Assembly: GCF_019393635.1 (NCBI RefSeq)
Contig: NC_057864.1
Span: forward strand, 477,728,617 to 477,792,616
Length of the DNA: 64,000 nucleotides
Direction: 5' to 3'
Source of the DNA: Dromiciops gliroides
Taxonomy: Eukaryota > Chordata > Mammalia > Microbiotheria > Microbiotheriidae
Part shown: piece after piece, positions 29,710 to 40,529 of the stretch
Position numbering within the stretch: position 1 is the stretch's first letter
How the letters are laid out: each line of letters starts with the position of its first letter
Made by a program: the position numbers and the translations under genes
Notes under the pieces: generated by a model
What the model saw: the letters and a program-made list of their open reading frames with translations, nothing else
Told to the model about the DNA's origin: nothing
The model's database searches: none

Positions 29710-30773
29710 AAAAGATTAACAAAATAAATAAAAATACAATAAAGCAGATAATGTTAATTTGTGGTAATTGTTTTTTGAGTCAACAGGTGGCCTGTAGGGA
29801 TCCTTAGGTAAAGTTTAGTGGCCCCAAGTTTCTATTTGAGTTTGAAACCACTGTTTTAAAAATCTTACATTATATGCAAAGTCTCACCTCTGGAAACTTA
29901 CCTCTGGAAAAGTGCTGGAGAGAGGCATCTTCTCATCTTTTCTTTGGGGCCAACCTTTAAATACCAACCAGAACAACTTATATTTTGATCCTTGAGTCAA
30001 TGGAGAGTGTGGAAATATCCTCAAAACCTCCTTTTTGATTTTCTGAGGAACATGAAGAAATTATCTTTTCCCCATCCTAGTATCTGTTCCAGTCTCAACT
30101 TTAGAAAACTGAGTAGAACAAAAGCTAAGCCTTTCTTAGGGAAATTGATTAAGGATTATAAATTACATAGGGGTGTGCTGGAGAGCAGCTGGTTAAGTTT
30201 TCCCTGTGAGCACTTACACCTCAGAAATCCAGAAATCAGCGAATGCTACAAATGAGGGTTTGATTTATTGTTTTGTCGATTGTCTAGAGTTAAGAAAATG
30301 ATGGAGGAAATGTTAATGATGCAGATTACACTTAAACTTGTGTCTTGGGTTTCCTATTCTTTATTTCATGAAGGAGGAAAACAAAGCCTCCATTTAGAAA
30401 AGATTAAAATGTTTATTCAAAGGAAGAGGGCCTTTTGTTCGTTCCCATTGCTTCCTTGAGGGGAGGGATCCAAGAAGTAAAGGGATGGTGCTCTGAACTC
30501 TTTTGGAATGTCCACCCCAGAATTGTAGTTTTACATATTGTTGTTGTCTTAGTGCAAGTTCCTAGAAACGTTACCTCAAACTGTACTGGAGTAATGTCAT
30601 GGCAGGGAACTTGGGAGGGCCTTGCCAAATTGGACAGTCCTCCTTAAATAAAAAAATGTCTTGGATATTAATGATAAATAAAATCATTTCTGGTGGATTT
30701 GCAACTAAAATGAAGAGTTACTGTACTCTTACATATCATAAAGATCAAACAACATTAAGATTTGTACTTCAGG
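29710..30773. other. Intergenic DNA with a repeat also found at 33.2 kb
   Basis: About 30178-30345 is similar to 33225-33315 plus 35330-35400 (shared GTGAGCATTTACACTTCAGAAATC-like and GATTTATTGTTTTGTC-like phrases). It therefore belongs to an unnamed interspersed family. No gene was recognised. Confidence 0.5.
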
Positions 30774-30924
30774 GCAGCTAGGTGGCACAGTGGATAGAGC
30801 ACCGGCCCTGGAGTCAGGAGTACCTGGGTTCAAATCTGGCCTCAGACACTTAACACTTACTAGCTGTGTGACCCTGGGCAAGTCACTTAACCCCAATTGC
30901 CTCACTAAAAAAAAAAAAAAAAAA
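30774..30924 (+). repeat. SINE1-type
   Basis: A plus-strand copy is flanked by AAGATTTGTACTTC on both sides. Confidence 0.94.
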
Positions 30925-31205
30925 GATTTGTACTTCGACAGGGGCCACAGAAGTTTATTGAGTTAGGGGAGTGACAAGGTCACACCTGAGCTTTAGGAAA
31001 ACCTTTTGGCAGCAGTGTTATAGCAGGATTGGAAGGCAGAGGTCCCTGAGGCAGGCTAGTAGGAGGCTAGAGCAAGAGTCCAGCTGAGGGGTGTTGAGGT
31101 GTGACTGGTGGCTGTGTTACTAGAGAGAAGGGGTTAAAGAAATTGAAAGAAGGGGTCAGATGCTAAAGATTGAGGTGGAAGTGACAAGATTGAGAAACTC
31201 CTTGG

Positions 31206-31206
<1 letters not shown>

Positions 31207-31239
<33 letters not shown>

Positions 31240-31243
31240 TAAT
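31207..31243. repeat. ATA trinucleotide repeat
   Basis: About 12 AAT/ATA units directly precede the composite SINE and may have grown from its tail. Confidence 0.9.
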
Positions 31244-31245
31244 AA

Positions 31246-31556
31246 GCCTGTTGTTTGTCCTTCGTTCTCAAAGAGGACCATGACGTTGGGGCAATGTCAT
31301 GACCTGAAGTAAATTGGGTGTAAGTGAGGGAGGGCTGTGCAAAGTCACCAACCTCACTCTCTACTCCAGAGCCATCTGGGTCCGGTGGCAAGATATATAT
31401 CAGGATGACTGAAGATGGCCCCAGATGTTTTAAGGTAATTGGGTTAGGTTAAGTGACTTGTCTTGGATCACACAGTAAATGTCTGAGGTCATATTTGAAC
31501 TCTGGTCCTCCCGACTTCAGGGCCAGTGCTTTATCCATTGAGCCACCTCGATGCCC
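31246..31556 (-). repeat. Composite SINE, same distal module as 26.6 kb
   Basis: It begins TGTTGTTTGTCCTTCG, passes through AAGAGGACCATGACG and GAGCCATCTGGGTCC, and ends in the shared tRNA-like head near 31556. The central part GGTTAAGTGACTTGTC matches the other SINEs. Confidence 0.8.
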
Positions 31557-32728
31557 TATTTGATATGTGGGTTTACAAAGAATGAGGAATCTAGAAAGAT
31601 GCCAACATGGTAAACCTGGGTGACAGAGGAAAGCAGCTAATGGAATGAGATCACCAATACAGAGATACAGATCATGGCCTATTTCCCTCTTCCCATACAA
31701 CTCACTCTGTCCTCAAGTAAAATGAAAAATGTCAGGGGTGGGGTGGGGGGCTTGGGGCAAATAGTTCATAGTCACAGTCATCGCTCTAGAACACAGAACC
31801 CACTCTCCAAGGGGGCACCTTGTGGATGCCACAGCCCAGAGGTGATCTGGGTACATGGGTGTGTATCCTAGGAGATGGACTGAGAATTTTCCTAATGGCA
31901 ACTGCCCAGCTGCTACTTGGGGTGCCAAGATCAAGGTTAAGTTAGAACTACCTTGGGACAACCCAGAAAGAGAGAGGTTATAAGTTTTCACCACAGCATG
32001 AGAGGATAAAGTAGGGTAGTGTTGGGTGTTATAGTGTGAAGGGTAGGTGTGGCGATGTTGGAGACAAGACCCACAATTAGCTATTCCAGGAAGCATAGGA
32101 TGTAATTCATCTTTCCACCCTTTCCTTGGTTACTCCTTAGGTCATGCCCCTCAGGGGGCTGGGACTCCCACTTTGGAGACTGCTTATCTACCAGCACTCC
32201 ACACTTTACAGATAATAAAACACACCCAGAGATTTAAGTGACTTGCCTACGATGACATATGTAGTCAATTTCAGTGGTGGGATTTGAACTCAGCTCTTCT
32301 AAACTCCAAATCCAGTGGTCTTTCCATGCCACCATATCACTTAGTGCTGCTCCTTCTTTCCCTCTGCATTCCCAAACTGGGTTTCTCCATCACTTATGCC
32401 AGGAAGCAATTATTCCCATCCATGTCTTTTCTCCTCAGTGGACCACAAGCCTTATCTACATCTCAGTCTAGTAGAATGTTGTGTATACAGCAAGGCTACA
32501 AGTATGTGATAGGGGCTCATTGGAGCATGGCTAGATAGTCCCTGCTGGGTTGCAGGCAACCAAGTTAATGGGAGCTCTGAGGCTGCTTCCATCCAGGTAG
32601 TGACCCACTACTGAAAGGACTTAGCATTTTAATAAGCCATACTAGATCCTGAGTGATTTCTTATTCATCTCTCAGGTCCCTGACTGCAGTAGGGGCCAAG
32701 GGAATTATCTATTAAAAGAAAAGACAGA
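31557..32728. other. Intergenic DNA without recognised gene
   Basis: An old MIR-type relic lies at about 32200-32330. Nothing else is supported. Confidence 0.55.
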
Positions 32729-32868
32729 AGGGCAGCTAGGTGGCACAGTGGATAGAGCACCAGCCCTGGATTCAGGAGGACCTGAGTTCCAATCCGGCCT
32801 CAGACACTTAACACTTACTATGTGACCCTGGGCAAGTCACTTAACTCCAATTGCCTCACCAAAAGAAA
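32729..32868 (+). repeat. SINE1-type
   Basis: A plus-strand copy is flanked by AAAAGAAAAGACAG on both sides. It lacks the AGCTGT before TGTGACCC. Confidence 0.92.
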
Positions 32869-33317
32869 AAAAGAAAAGAAAAGACAGCTTCTGGTTGGTT
32901 CTTTGTTGTGGGTCTCCAGGTGGCAAGAAGTTTCCTCAGCCCTAACATCACAGGAGGTAGCTTGTGCTGGCTGCCCCTTGAGTCTCTGGACTGACAGTTC
33001 CTGCCTCTTTTGTGTTTCATTTCCTTGAACAGGTGACCTTGTAACCCTGGAAGGAGTGGAGGTCCAGTGCCTGGAACATAGTATGTGCTTAATAAATGCT
33101 ACTTGACTGACTGGTAATGGCAGCATCTGCCCTAGTGGTTATGCTAACAGGAGTCACAGGAATAGGAGTGAGAACTGTCTTCCTTGGATCTAGAGCTAGG
33201 GGTGGCTGAAGCTTGTTCAAACTGGACTGGGAGCCCATTGTTAAATGTTCAATGTGAGCATTTACACTTCAGAAATCAGGGCTTGATTTATCATTTTGTC
33301 TATAGTTTGGATTTAAA
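32869..33317. other. Intergenic DNA with an L2 end
   Basis: An L2 3' end lies at about 33060-33115 (CCAGTGCCTGGAACATAG, GCTTAATAAATGCTAC). From 33225 the unnamed family shared with 30.2 kb begins. Confidence 0.5.
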
Positions 33318-33484
33318 GGGGCAGCTAGGTAGTGCAGTGAATAGAGCACTGGCCCAGGAGTCAGGAGGACCTGAGTTCAAATCCAGCCTCAGATACTTGA
33401 TACTTACTAGCTGTGTGACCCTGGGCAAGTCACTTAACCCCAGTTGCCTCACAAAAAATATATATACCTGGACAAGTCACTTAA
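33318..33484 (+). repeat. SINE1-type, host of an LTR insertion
   Basis: A plus-strand copy ends in an AT-rich tail that repeats part of its own end (ACAAGTCACTTAACCCCAAT occurs twice). The tail is then interrupted by an LTR element. The presumed right target copy, TATAGTTTAGATTTAA, lies beyond that element near 35330-35345; the left copy is at 33300-33316. Confidence 0.8.
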
Positions 33485-33485
33485 C

Positions 33486-35255
33486 CCCAATTGCCTCATA
33501 TATATGTGATGTTTAAAATCTAAATTGTGGTCGCCTTAAATTAGAAGCTTTAGCACTAGTCCTTGGGCATTAAACATTTATTAAAGCATACAGATAGATA
33601 TTCCCATGGAGTTCAGAAAGTTAAGAAAAAAGCCTATTTAGCCTAGAGTTCCAGTTTGGTCTGGTTCTTCCTCAAGTCTTCTGCCACAAGCCTGCTTCAA
33701 TCATAAACTCTCTCCAGCAAACTGATTGTGGAAGCTTTTTATAGGTCTGGAACAGAGGTGGTCCTTACATACTGCTTCAAGCTGATGGTTGGCATCATCA
33801 AATCCATTGGTTCTGAAGGTGTTCTCAAGGTGTGATTACAATCCAGTTAACTTGAAGTAGGCTAATCAGCAGTTAATCACTCTCACTTGATTCAATCAGT
33901 CTAGATTAATCTCCAGGTGGGTCTTTGAGTATCTGCTAAATCTCATTATTTCATCACATTCCCCCCTTTGTTTCTTCTAGGAACAGGTGTTCCTTGATGA
34001 AACAGTAAAAAATAGCTTTGCCAGTAATCAAATCAAACAATAAGTGAATTGAGGAGACAAGAAATTTTTTAAAATCTTCATTTCATCACCTTTTGTATCA
34101 TCTGCCTAATTATCCTCATGCCATTATGAGAAATTTTAAAATCTAATATGATTGGTAACAGATATCAAAGCCAAATTCAACACTGTATTTATCATGACAT
34201 CTGAGATAATTATGGGGATTGCCATTGAGCAATATATACAGCACATGCAGTATGACAGGCTTAAAATAGGTGGATGGGATATATGTCCATGCCACCGAAC
34301 ATATTAGAGGAAACTGAGTCAGGCTTAATGAGATGCATGGGATTGAGACGTCCATGGCATCAGGCATATTGTAGGGGAATAGAAGCCAGGTGTAGAATGA
34401 GATGGGTGGGATAAAAACTTCCAGCCATCTGTGCAGTACCTGGACTTCATAAGTGTCTCCCCTTCTGTAAGAGTTCAATGCCTGCTTTCATGGGTAAAAG
34501 CAATTAATGTCTTAAATGGTAAATTCCCATAATCCAAGTCTCATATGGATTTAAAAATTTAAGGATAATAATGATAGCAAAAAATGTGAAATGATCACAA
34601 AAACTGTGAATTTGCTTTAAGTCAGAATATAAGTTACAATGTACAATGATTCAAATAATTTTTTTTTTGCAAAAATAGTATTTCTAGAATTAATTTACAC
34701 TTGTCATAGTAATCAATTTACCAAGGAAATACTTTATATAATTTGATCATATAATCAGTTGGAAAAACAAAACACAATCTTAAAAGAATGAAAATCTCTA
34801 TGAAAACAAACTCATACTATTAATTTCAAAATGTAGATACAATGGCATTAAAAGGAAACCTTTATGTAACATTTAAACTGACATTATTTCTCTGAGTGAA
34901 TTTAGAGCATTTTTGATTTCGATATTTAAAATCTCCACATCTCATATTAATATCTTGCTGTCTACTTCTGCATTTTGGCAAAATATGTGCCAGTTTATGG
35001 CAATAGAAGCAGATTTTTGAAAAATGATGATGATAAAGTTTCTCTTGTTTTTCTTCAACCCCTTTATTTTCTCTTTCATAATACCAATGCTTTATAAAGT
35101 TATTAGTTAAAGGCAAAAGCAGGTAAAGATAAATCAAAACAGAAAGTCCACAAAAATGAAGCATTAACATACTTACAAACATAAAATTTCTTACCCAATG
35201 TGAAGATCAGAAGGTTGAGGGGTTCAGCAGTCCCTTCGTGGTTGCCAAACTGTGA

Positions 35256-35321
<66 letters not shown>

Positions 35322-35325
35322 CTAA
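33486..35325 (-). mobile_element. Endogenous retrovirus fossil, one clear LTR
   Basis: Read on the minus strand, the element has an LTR at about 33486-33962 with matching ends TGTGATG and CATCACA, a TATAAAAAG box and an AATAAA. It is bordered inside by a purine run (AAAGGGGGGAA) that serves as polypurine tract. The other end has a primer-site-like TGGCAACCACGAAGGGAC near 35230-35250 followed by a leader with a splice-donor-like GGGTAAGA. Between them only about 1.2 kb remains, including a short stretch with a CCHC zinc-knuckle-like pattern, as in gag nucleocapsids. The second LTR is reduced to a remnant around a CT microsatellite. It is broken, internally reduced and not able to act. It is younger than the SINE it sits in; the family (class I or II) is uncertain. 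Confidence 0.75.
35255..35319. repeat. CT dinucleotide microsatellite
   Basis: About 32 CT units lie at the right end of the LTR element. Confidence 0.95.
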
Positions 35326-35440
35326 ACTATATATATAGTTTAGATTTAATAACGTTATGGAAACAATTTTAATAATACAGATTAAAGGTAAAAACGTGTC
35401 TTGTATACAGATTTGTTTTCTTTCTTAGAAAGTCCATTTT

Positions 35441-35586
35441 TTTGTTGTTTTGCAGGGCAATGAGGGTTAAGTGACTTGCCCAGAGTCACACAGCTATTAA
35501 GTGTCAAGTGTCTGAGGCCAGCTTTGAACTCAGGTCCTCCTGACTCCAGGGCCAGTGCTTTATCCACTGCAACATCTAGCTGCCCC
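35441..35586 (-). repeat. SINE1-type
   Basis: A minus-strand copy is flanked by AGAAAGTCCATT on both sides. Confidence 0.93.
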
Positions 35587-35684
35587 AGAAAGTCCATTGT
35601 TAAGCACTTAGCAGCACACCACTGGAGAGAAACAGAGACCATCATCAAGGCTCTTGAGTGTCTTTCTTTCTTTTTTTTTTCAGA

Positions 35685-36325
35685 TTAAATATTTTAATTT
35701 ATATTTTTCTGTTCCAATCTCTATCCCTCCTTCCTTCCCTCCCCTCCCCCCTTCCCAAGGTGGCAAACAATTTGATATGGGTTATACATATATGATCATG
35801 CAAAACATCATCATATTTGTCACTTAATGAAAGAATATGAAAAATAGCATGCTTCAGTCTGTTCCATCAATATCAAGGTTTTTTTGGAGGTGAATAGTAT
35901 GTTTCATCAATAATCTTTTGGGATTGTATTGTTGAGAATAGTCAAATCATTCAAAGGTCTTCATCAAACAATATTGCCATCTCACTGTACAGTGTTCTCT
36001 TGGTTCTGCTTACTTCCCAATACATCATTTCATACATGTCTTTCCAAGCTTTTTTGAAGTCATCCTGTTTGTAATTTCTTACTGAACAGTAATATTCCAT
36101 TACCATCATATACCACAGCTTGTTTAGCCATCCCCCACAGAAAGAGCTGCTATAAATATTTTTCTACAAATAGGTCTTTTTCTCTTTTGGGGGATGTCTT
36201 TGGGATATAAAACAAGTAGTGGTATTGCTGGATCAAAGGGTATGCACAATTCTATAGCCCTTTGGGCATAGTTCCCAATTGTTCTCCAAAATGGTTGAAT
36301 CTTTTCACAAGTCCACCAACAGTGG
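35685..36325 (-). repeat. L1 3' end, minus strand
   Basis: On the minus strand this reads the ORF2 end (C-I-P-F-D-P-A-I-P-L-L, then R-K-I-F-I-A-A-L) and continues through the L1 3' UTR to a tail near 35690. Its 5' end at about 36325 meets another L1 fragment of opposite strand. Confidence 0.88.
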
Positions 36326-36339
36326 ATTAGCATTTGAGC

Positions 36340-36855
36340 TTCTTTCTGAGATGGCAAAGAATTGGAAATGGAGGGGATACCCATCAATTGAGAAATGGCT
36401 GAACAAGTTGTGGTATATGATTGTGATGGAATACTACTGTGCTAAAGGAAATAAGCAGATTGCTTTCAGAAAAACCTGAGAAGGCTTACATGAACTGATG
36501 CAAATTGAAGTGAGCAGAACCGAGAGAATATTATACACAGAAATAGCAACATTGTAATTATGATCAACTGTGAAAGACAATGATCCAAGACAATTCCAAA
36601 GGACTCATGGTGAAAAATGCTATCCACCTCCAGAGGGAGAACTGATGAATTCTGAGTGCAGATAGAGGCATACTTTTTTCATAACTTTTTTTTTGCATAA
36701 CTTCACATGTATAATATCACATTATTTTCCTTCTTGAGGGGCAGGAAGGAGGGTGAGAATTTGGAAACCAATTTTTAAAAAATTAATGTTAAATTAAAAA
36801 TTGTAATTGGAAAAATATTTGATGAAATAAATAAAAACATATTTTAAAAAAGACT
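36340..36855 (+). repeat. L1 3' end, plus strand
   Basis: This reads A-K-N-W-K-W-R-G-Y-P-S-I-E-K-W-L-N-K-L-W-Y-M, then an older-type L1 3' UTR ending AAATAAATAAAAACAT and an A-run near 36850. It faces the preceding fragment head to head. Confidence 0.88.
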
Positions 36856-36859
36856 ATTG

Positions 36860-37000
36860 AGGGGCAGCTAGGTGGTGCAGTGGATAGAGCACTGGCCCTG
36901 GAGTCAGGAGGACCTGAGTTCAAATCTGGCCTCAGACACTCACTAGCTGTGTGACCTTGGGCACTTAACCCTCATTGCCCCGCAAACACCCACCCACCCA
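36860..37000 (+). repeat. SINE1-type
   Basis: A plus-strand copy is flanked by AAAAGACTATTGAG on both sides. Confidence 0.94.
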
Positions 37001-37417
37001 AAAGACTATTGAGCAGCCTTTCAAAACATTTTCTATACTGATGAAGTTTACATCCAAGCTCCTAGAAGACTGTAACAATAGCTATAATTAAGTGACTAAG
37101 ACCTGGTTAAATAGTTAAGTAATATTGACTGTAATTCTATATTTAGTCTTTTCTTCTCTGTAGTCAGATATTACCTGATCATTAATATTGTACACTGAAC
37201 ACCTCTCTTACTTCCCCTTGGAAGAATCTCTTGGACTTTCATAGCTGTGACCTTTATTCTCATAAGTAATGTTTCCTGGAGGAGGAGGAATTGTGGAGTT
37301 ATTCAGCTGCTGAGTGTAAGAATCTGAAGCCTAAATCCCCATAATTAGAGGTCTGGCTTCTCTTGAACTGACCCCAGTCCATAAACCACAATGGGATGGT
37401 GTCAAACAGGAATCAGT
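37001..37417. other. Intergenic DNA without recognised gene
   Basis: The sequence is AT-rich and apparently unique, with no coding signal. Confidence 0.5.
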
Positions 37418-37566
37418 GGGGCAGCTAGGTGGCCCAGTGGATAAAGCACGGGTCCTGGATTCAGGAGGACCTGAGTTCAAATCCAGTCTCAAACACCTGA
37501 CACTTACTAGCTGTGTGACCCTGGGCAAGTCACTTAACCCTCATTGACCCACCAAAAAAAAAAAAA
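37418..37566 (+). repeat. SINE1-type
   Basis: A plus-strand copy between CAGGAATCAG repeats, with an A-rich tail holding a short CCAACAAT insert. Confidence 0.92.
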
Positions 37567-37589
37567 GCCAACAATAAAAAAAAAAAAAA

Positions 37590-39032
37590 CCAGGAATCAG
37601 GTACAAGATGGCAATTTTTACAAGATCCAGCTCCAGTTAAGACTCGATGCTGAGTAGCAAGAACTCAGTCGGTGTTTGCAAGTGATCGGCTAATTGAGTG
37701 AGCAATGGGAAGAAGCTCAGATTTGGAGCTCGAAGGGACTTCAGAGACCAGTTCCTGAGGCCCAATTATTTGCCCAATGTCAGTTTCAGAGCTGGAACTT
37801 TGAAAACATCCATATTACCCGCATCTCTGTCATAGCAGCCTATTCCTTCCACCCAATGTCAGAATGTCCTTAGCCAGCTTGTGAGAAAACTGAGAGAAGC
37901 CCCAGAAAAACTGCGTCTTGCTGTGAAAACCCAATCACCCACTCCCCAGCCTCCACCCCCCCCATCCGACAATCTGTGAAATAAAGTACCCACAGTTCAG
38001 AAAGGGGGAGGGGGTCCCTCCCAGCTGTCTCCCAGACTCTACCTCCCTTCAGACAGCTCTCAGCCCAAATAGATCCACAGATGGGCACCATGCTGTGCAG
38101 ACTAATGCTAGTTTTAGAGGAAAATCCTCTGTGAGATCCATCCCTTATGAAAGCAAATGACTTTTCCCCTTAGGCATTGGAGAATCTGCTCTCTTGTCCA
38201 GTCCCTCTTTCATCTTGAATTAACTAATGAATTTCTAATCTAGTTTGGAATGACCCCTGGCTTCCTCTGGGCCTCTCCAAATTTTGTACTTTTCTTCAAA
38301 GCCAAACTCTGCTCCCACCTTTCATGATCAAAGCTTTCCTGACTTCAGGGCCCCTCCTTATTGACCTCCCAAGGCACACTGGAACACTAAAGACATGCCA
38401 GGCCCTGCTTTCTAAGGTGATATATGCAGATGCATTCATTTAACAATCATTTCTTAATAGCCTACTGTATGGAAGGTGGCATGCTGTATTTAGAAAGAAT
38501 GCAAAATATAAGTAAGGTAAAGTCTGCCCTCCTGAAATTCAGAGTCTGGGAAGAAGATGGCCCTAATACAGATAGCTTCTTCAACCTAGATGCTGGTGGG
38601 CTTCTCAACATGATTGTCAGCTGACATCAGTTAGTCAGCTAAACTTAGAGGATGGAATATTGACTAAGGCAGTGTCTATGAGGAGATCTTGGCAGATTCC
38701 AAGAGAGATCAGCAGTGCCCAACGATCCATTGCAAGTCATGCAGTTATTATTCCCAGGCAGGCAAACATTTGGGTCCCCAGCCCTTTAGGCTCATGGGAA
38801 AGCATGGGTGTGAATGGTACATGGCACAGTGAGCCTCATACCCCAGTCTAGAGTCCAGAACTTGGTCTCTGTCCTTAAATCTGATTGCTGTTGTAGGACA
38901 GATTTGTAGGGACCAAATGAGGGAGGAATGTTATAGTCACAGTCAATCAGTGAGTGGCAGGGACTACAATGCCCCTTAGAGACCACAGGGGCACTGGGAT
39001 TAAGAAAATTTGCTAACCCCAAGTAATGGGAT
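37590..39032. other. Intergenic DNA without recognised gene
   Basis: A partial MIR-type block lies at about 37715-37800 and an L2-like block at about 38185-38390. The rest is unique. Confidence 0.55.
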
Positions 39033-39482
39033 TGTTGGGGGGACTTGCAATCTGGATGGGGGGCTAGCTCAGCCAAAGAATTGGAGGCTCAAAGCGAATC
39101 TTGTAAAATAAAAAGAGATTTATTAGAAGAGAGGAACATATGGCCAGGAGACAGAATCACCATGGAAAACTGTCTCCTTCAGGAAGAGAAGACCTGGTCT
39201 TTTTGTATGTTTACAAAGCAAAGAAAGGGGAGGGAATTACAAAGCAACTGGGAGGAAACTGAAAAACTGGGAAGAGCAAAACGACTGGGAAGGTATTTTT
39301 GAATAATGGGGTATCAGTAAAATATGCAGCATCCATCCATATATTGCATATCATCTTGCAGACCTTGGTCTTGCTTATCAGCACACTAGGGTCCTGAGGT
39401 GGGAGGCAGAGCTGTTTTTCCCTTGAGAAAATTTAAAGATTCCTTGGGGATTGGAATCTTTGGGTTTCTTGGGGTCCCACTA
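39033..39482 (-). mobile_element. LTR fossil related to the solo LTR at 42.8 kb
   Basis: It shares AAAGAATTGGAGGCTCA, TTGTAAAATAAAAAGAG and GATTTATTAGAAGAGAG with 42792-43132, then a distal part ending near TTTCTTGGGGTCCCAC. On the minus strand the poly(A) signal lies just before the GATTC...CTTTGG part, as in an R-U5 region. It is a degraded solo LTR; its right end is not certain. Confidence 0.6.
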
Positions 39483-40104
39483 TAGGATTAGATGAAGTTT
39501 GCTAAACTGATTATGCTTAAGAGAGTCTAAATGAAGCTGGTTTAAATCAGTGGTGTCAAGCTCAAATACAAATGGATTTGGTGTCCCATTTTGATTTAGA
39601 AAATCACAGATTAACATCATCTATGTTATATTTATTTTTATTTATTTTCTTAGACATTTCCCAATTACATTGTAATCTGGTTCCTCCACTCCAGAGTGGA
39701 TGAGTCTGATAACTTGGGCTTAAACCAATTACTGAGAGTACAAAGGAATTTCCCAGAACATAGGCAGGTGAATCAGTGGTCAAATATGGCATCGACGACA
39801 GCCTAGCAATAGGCCAATTCTCATAGTCTCTCTCTTTTTTAAATGTTTTGAATAGATTTTTATTTTCCAAAATATATGTAAAAACAAATTTTAACATCAA
39901 TTTTAAAAAAACTTTGTGTTCCAACTTCTCTTCCTCCCTCTATTTCCACCCGCCGCCCACAAGAACTCAAGCAATTCAAAATAAGTTATATATGAGTAGT
40001 CATGGAAAATATGCCCATATGAGCCAGTCTCTTAAGAACAATTGATACAAACTTCCTCATTTCTTCTAAAATGTCTGCAGCACACTCTCTTACAAGTATC
40101 TATA
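39483..40104. other. Intergenic DNA, partly retroelement-like
   Basis: An AT-rich block at 39600-39680 and another at 39830-40000 resemble ends of L1-type 3' UTRs on the minus strand. I could not define them better. Confidence 0.4.
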
Positions 40105-40500
40105 GAATCTCTCTCTCCCTCCCCTCCCCCCATTCTTCTCTCCCTCCCCTCCCCCCATTCTTCTCTCCCTCCCCTCCCCCATTCTTCTCTCCCTCCCCTC
40201 CCCCCATTCTTCTCTCCCTCCCCTCCCCCCATTCTTCTCTCCCTCCCCTCCCCCCATTCTTCTCTCCCTCCCCTCCCCCCATTCTTCTCTCCCTCCCCTC
40301 CCCCCATTCTTCTCTCCCTCCCCTCCCCCCATTCTTCTCTCCCTCCCCTCCCCCATTCTTCTCTCCCTCCCCTCCCCCCATTCTTCTCTCCCTCCCCTCC
40401 CCCCATTCTTCTCTCCCTCCCCTCCCCCCATTCTTCTCTCCCTCCCCTCCCCCCATTCTTCTCTCCCTCCCCTCCCCCCATTCTTCTCTCTCTCCCCTCT
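40105..40500. repeat. 25-base minisatellite, C-rich on the + strand
   Basis: About 16 near-identical units of a 25-base motif (CTCTCCCTCCCCTCCCCCCA plus TTCTT) lie in tandem, with a few 24-base variants that have one C less. The minus strand has three G-runs per unit. Proline- or glycine-rich frames through it are artefacts. Confidence 0.95.
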
Positions 40501-40529
40501 TTTCCCTTCTCTCTGTCTCTGTCTCTCTA

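Noticed and set aside
40105-40500. CRISPR-like regular repeat array
   Set aside because: Units are directly adjacent without unique spacers, and this is a vertebrate genome.
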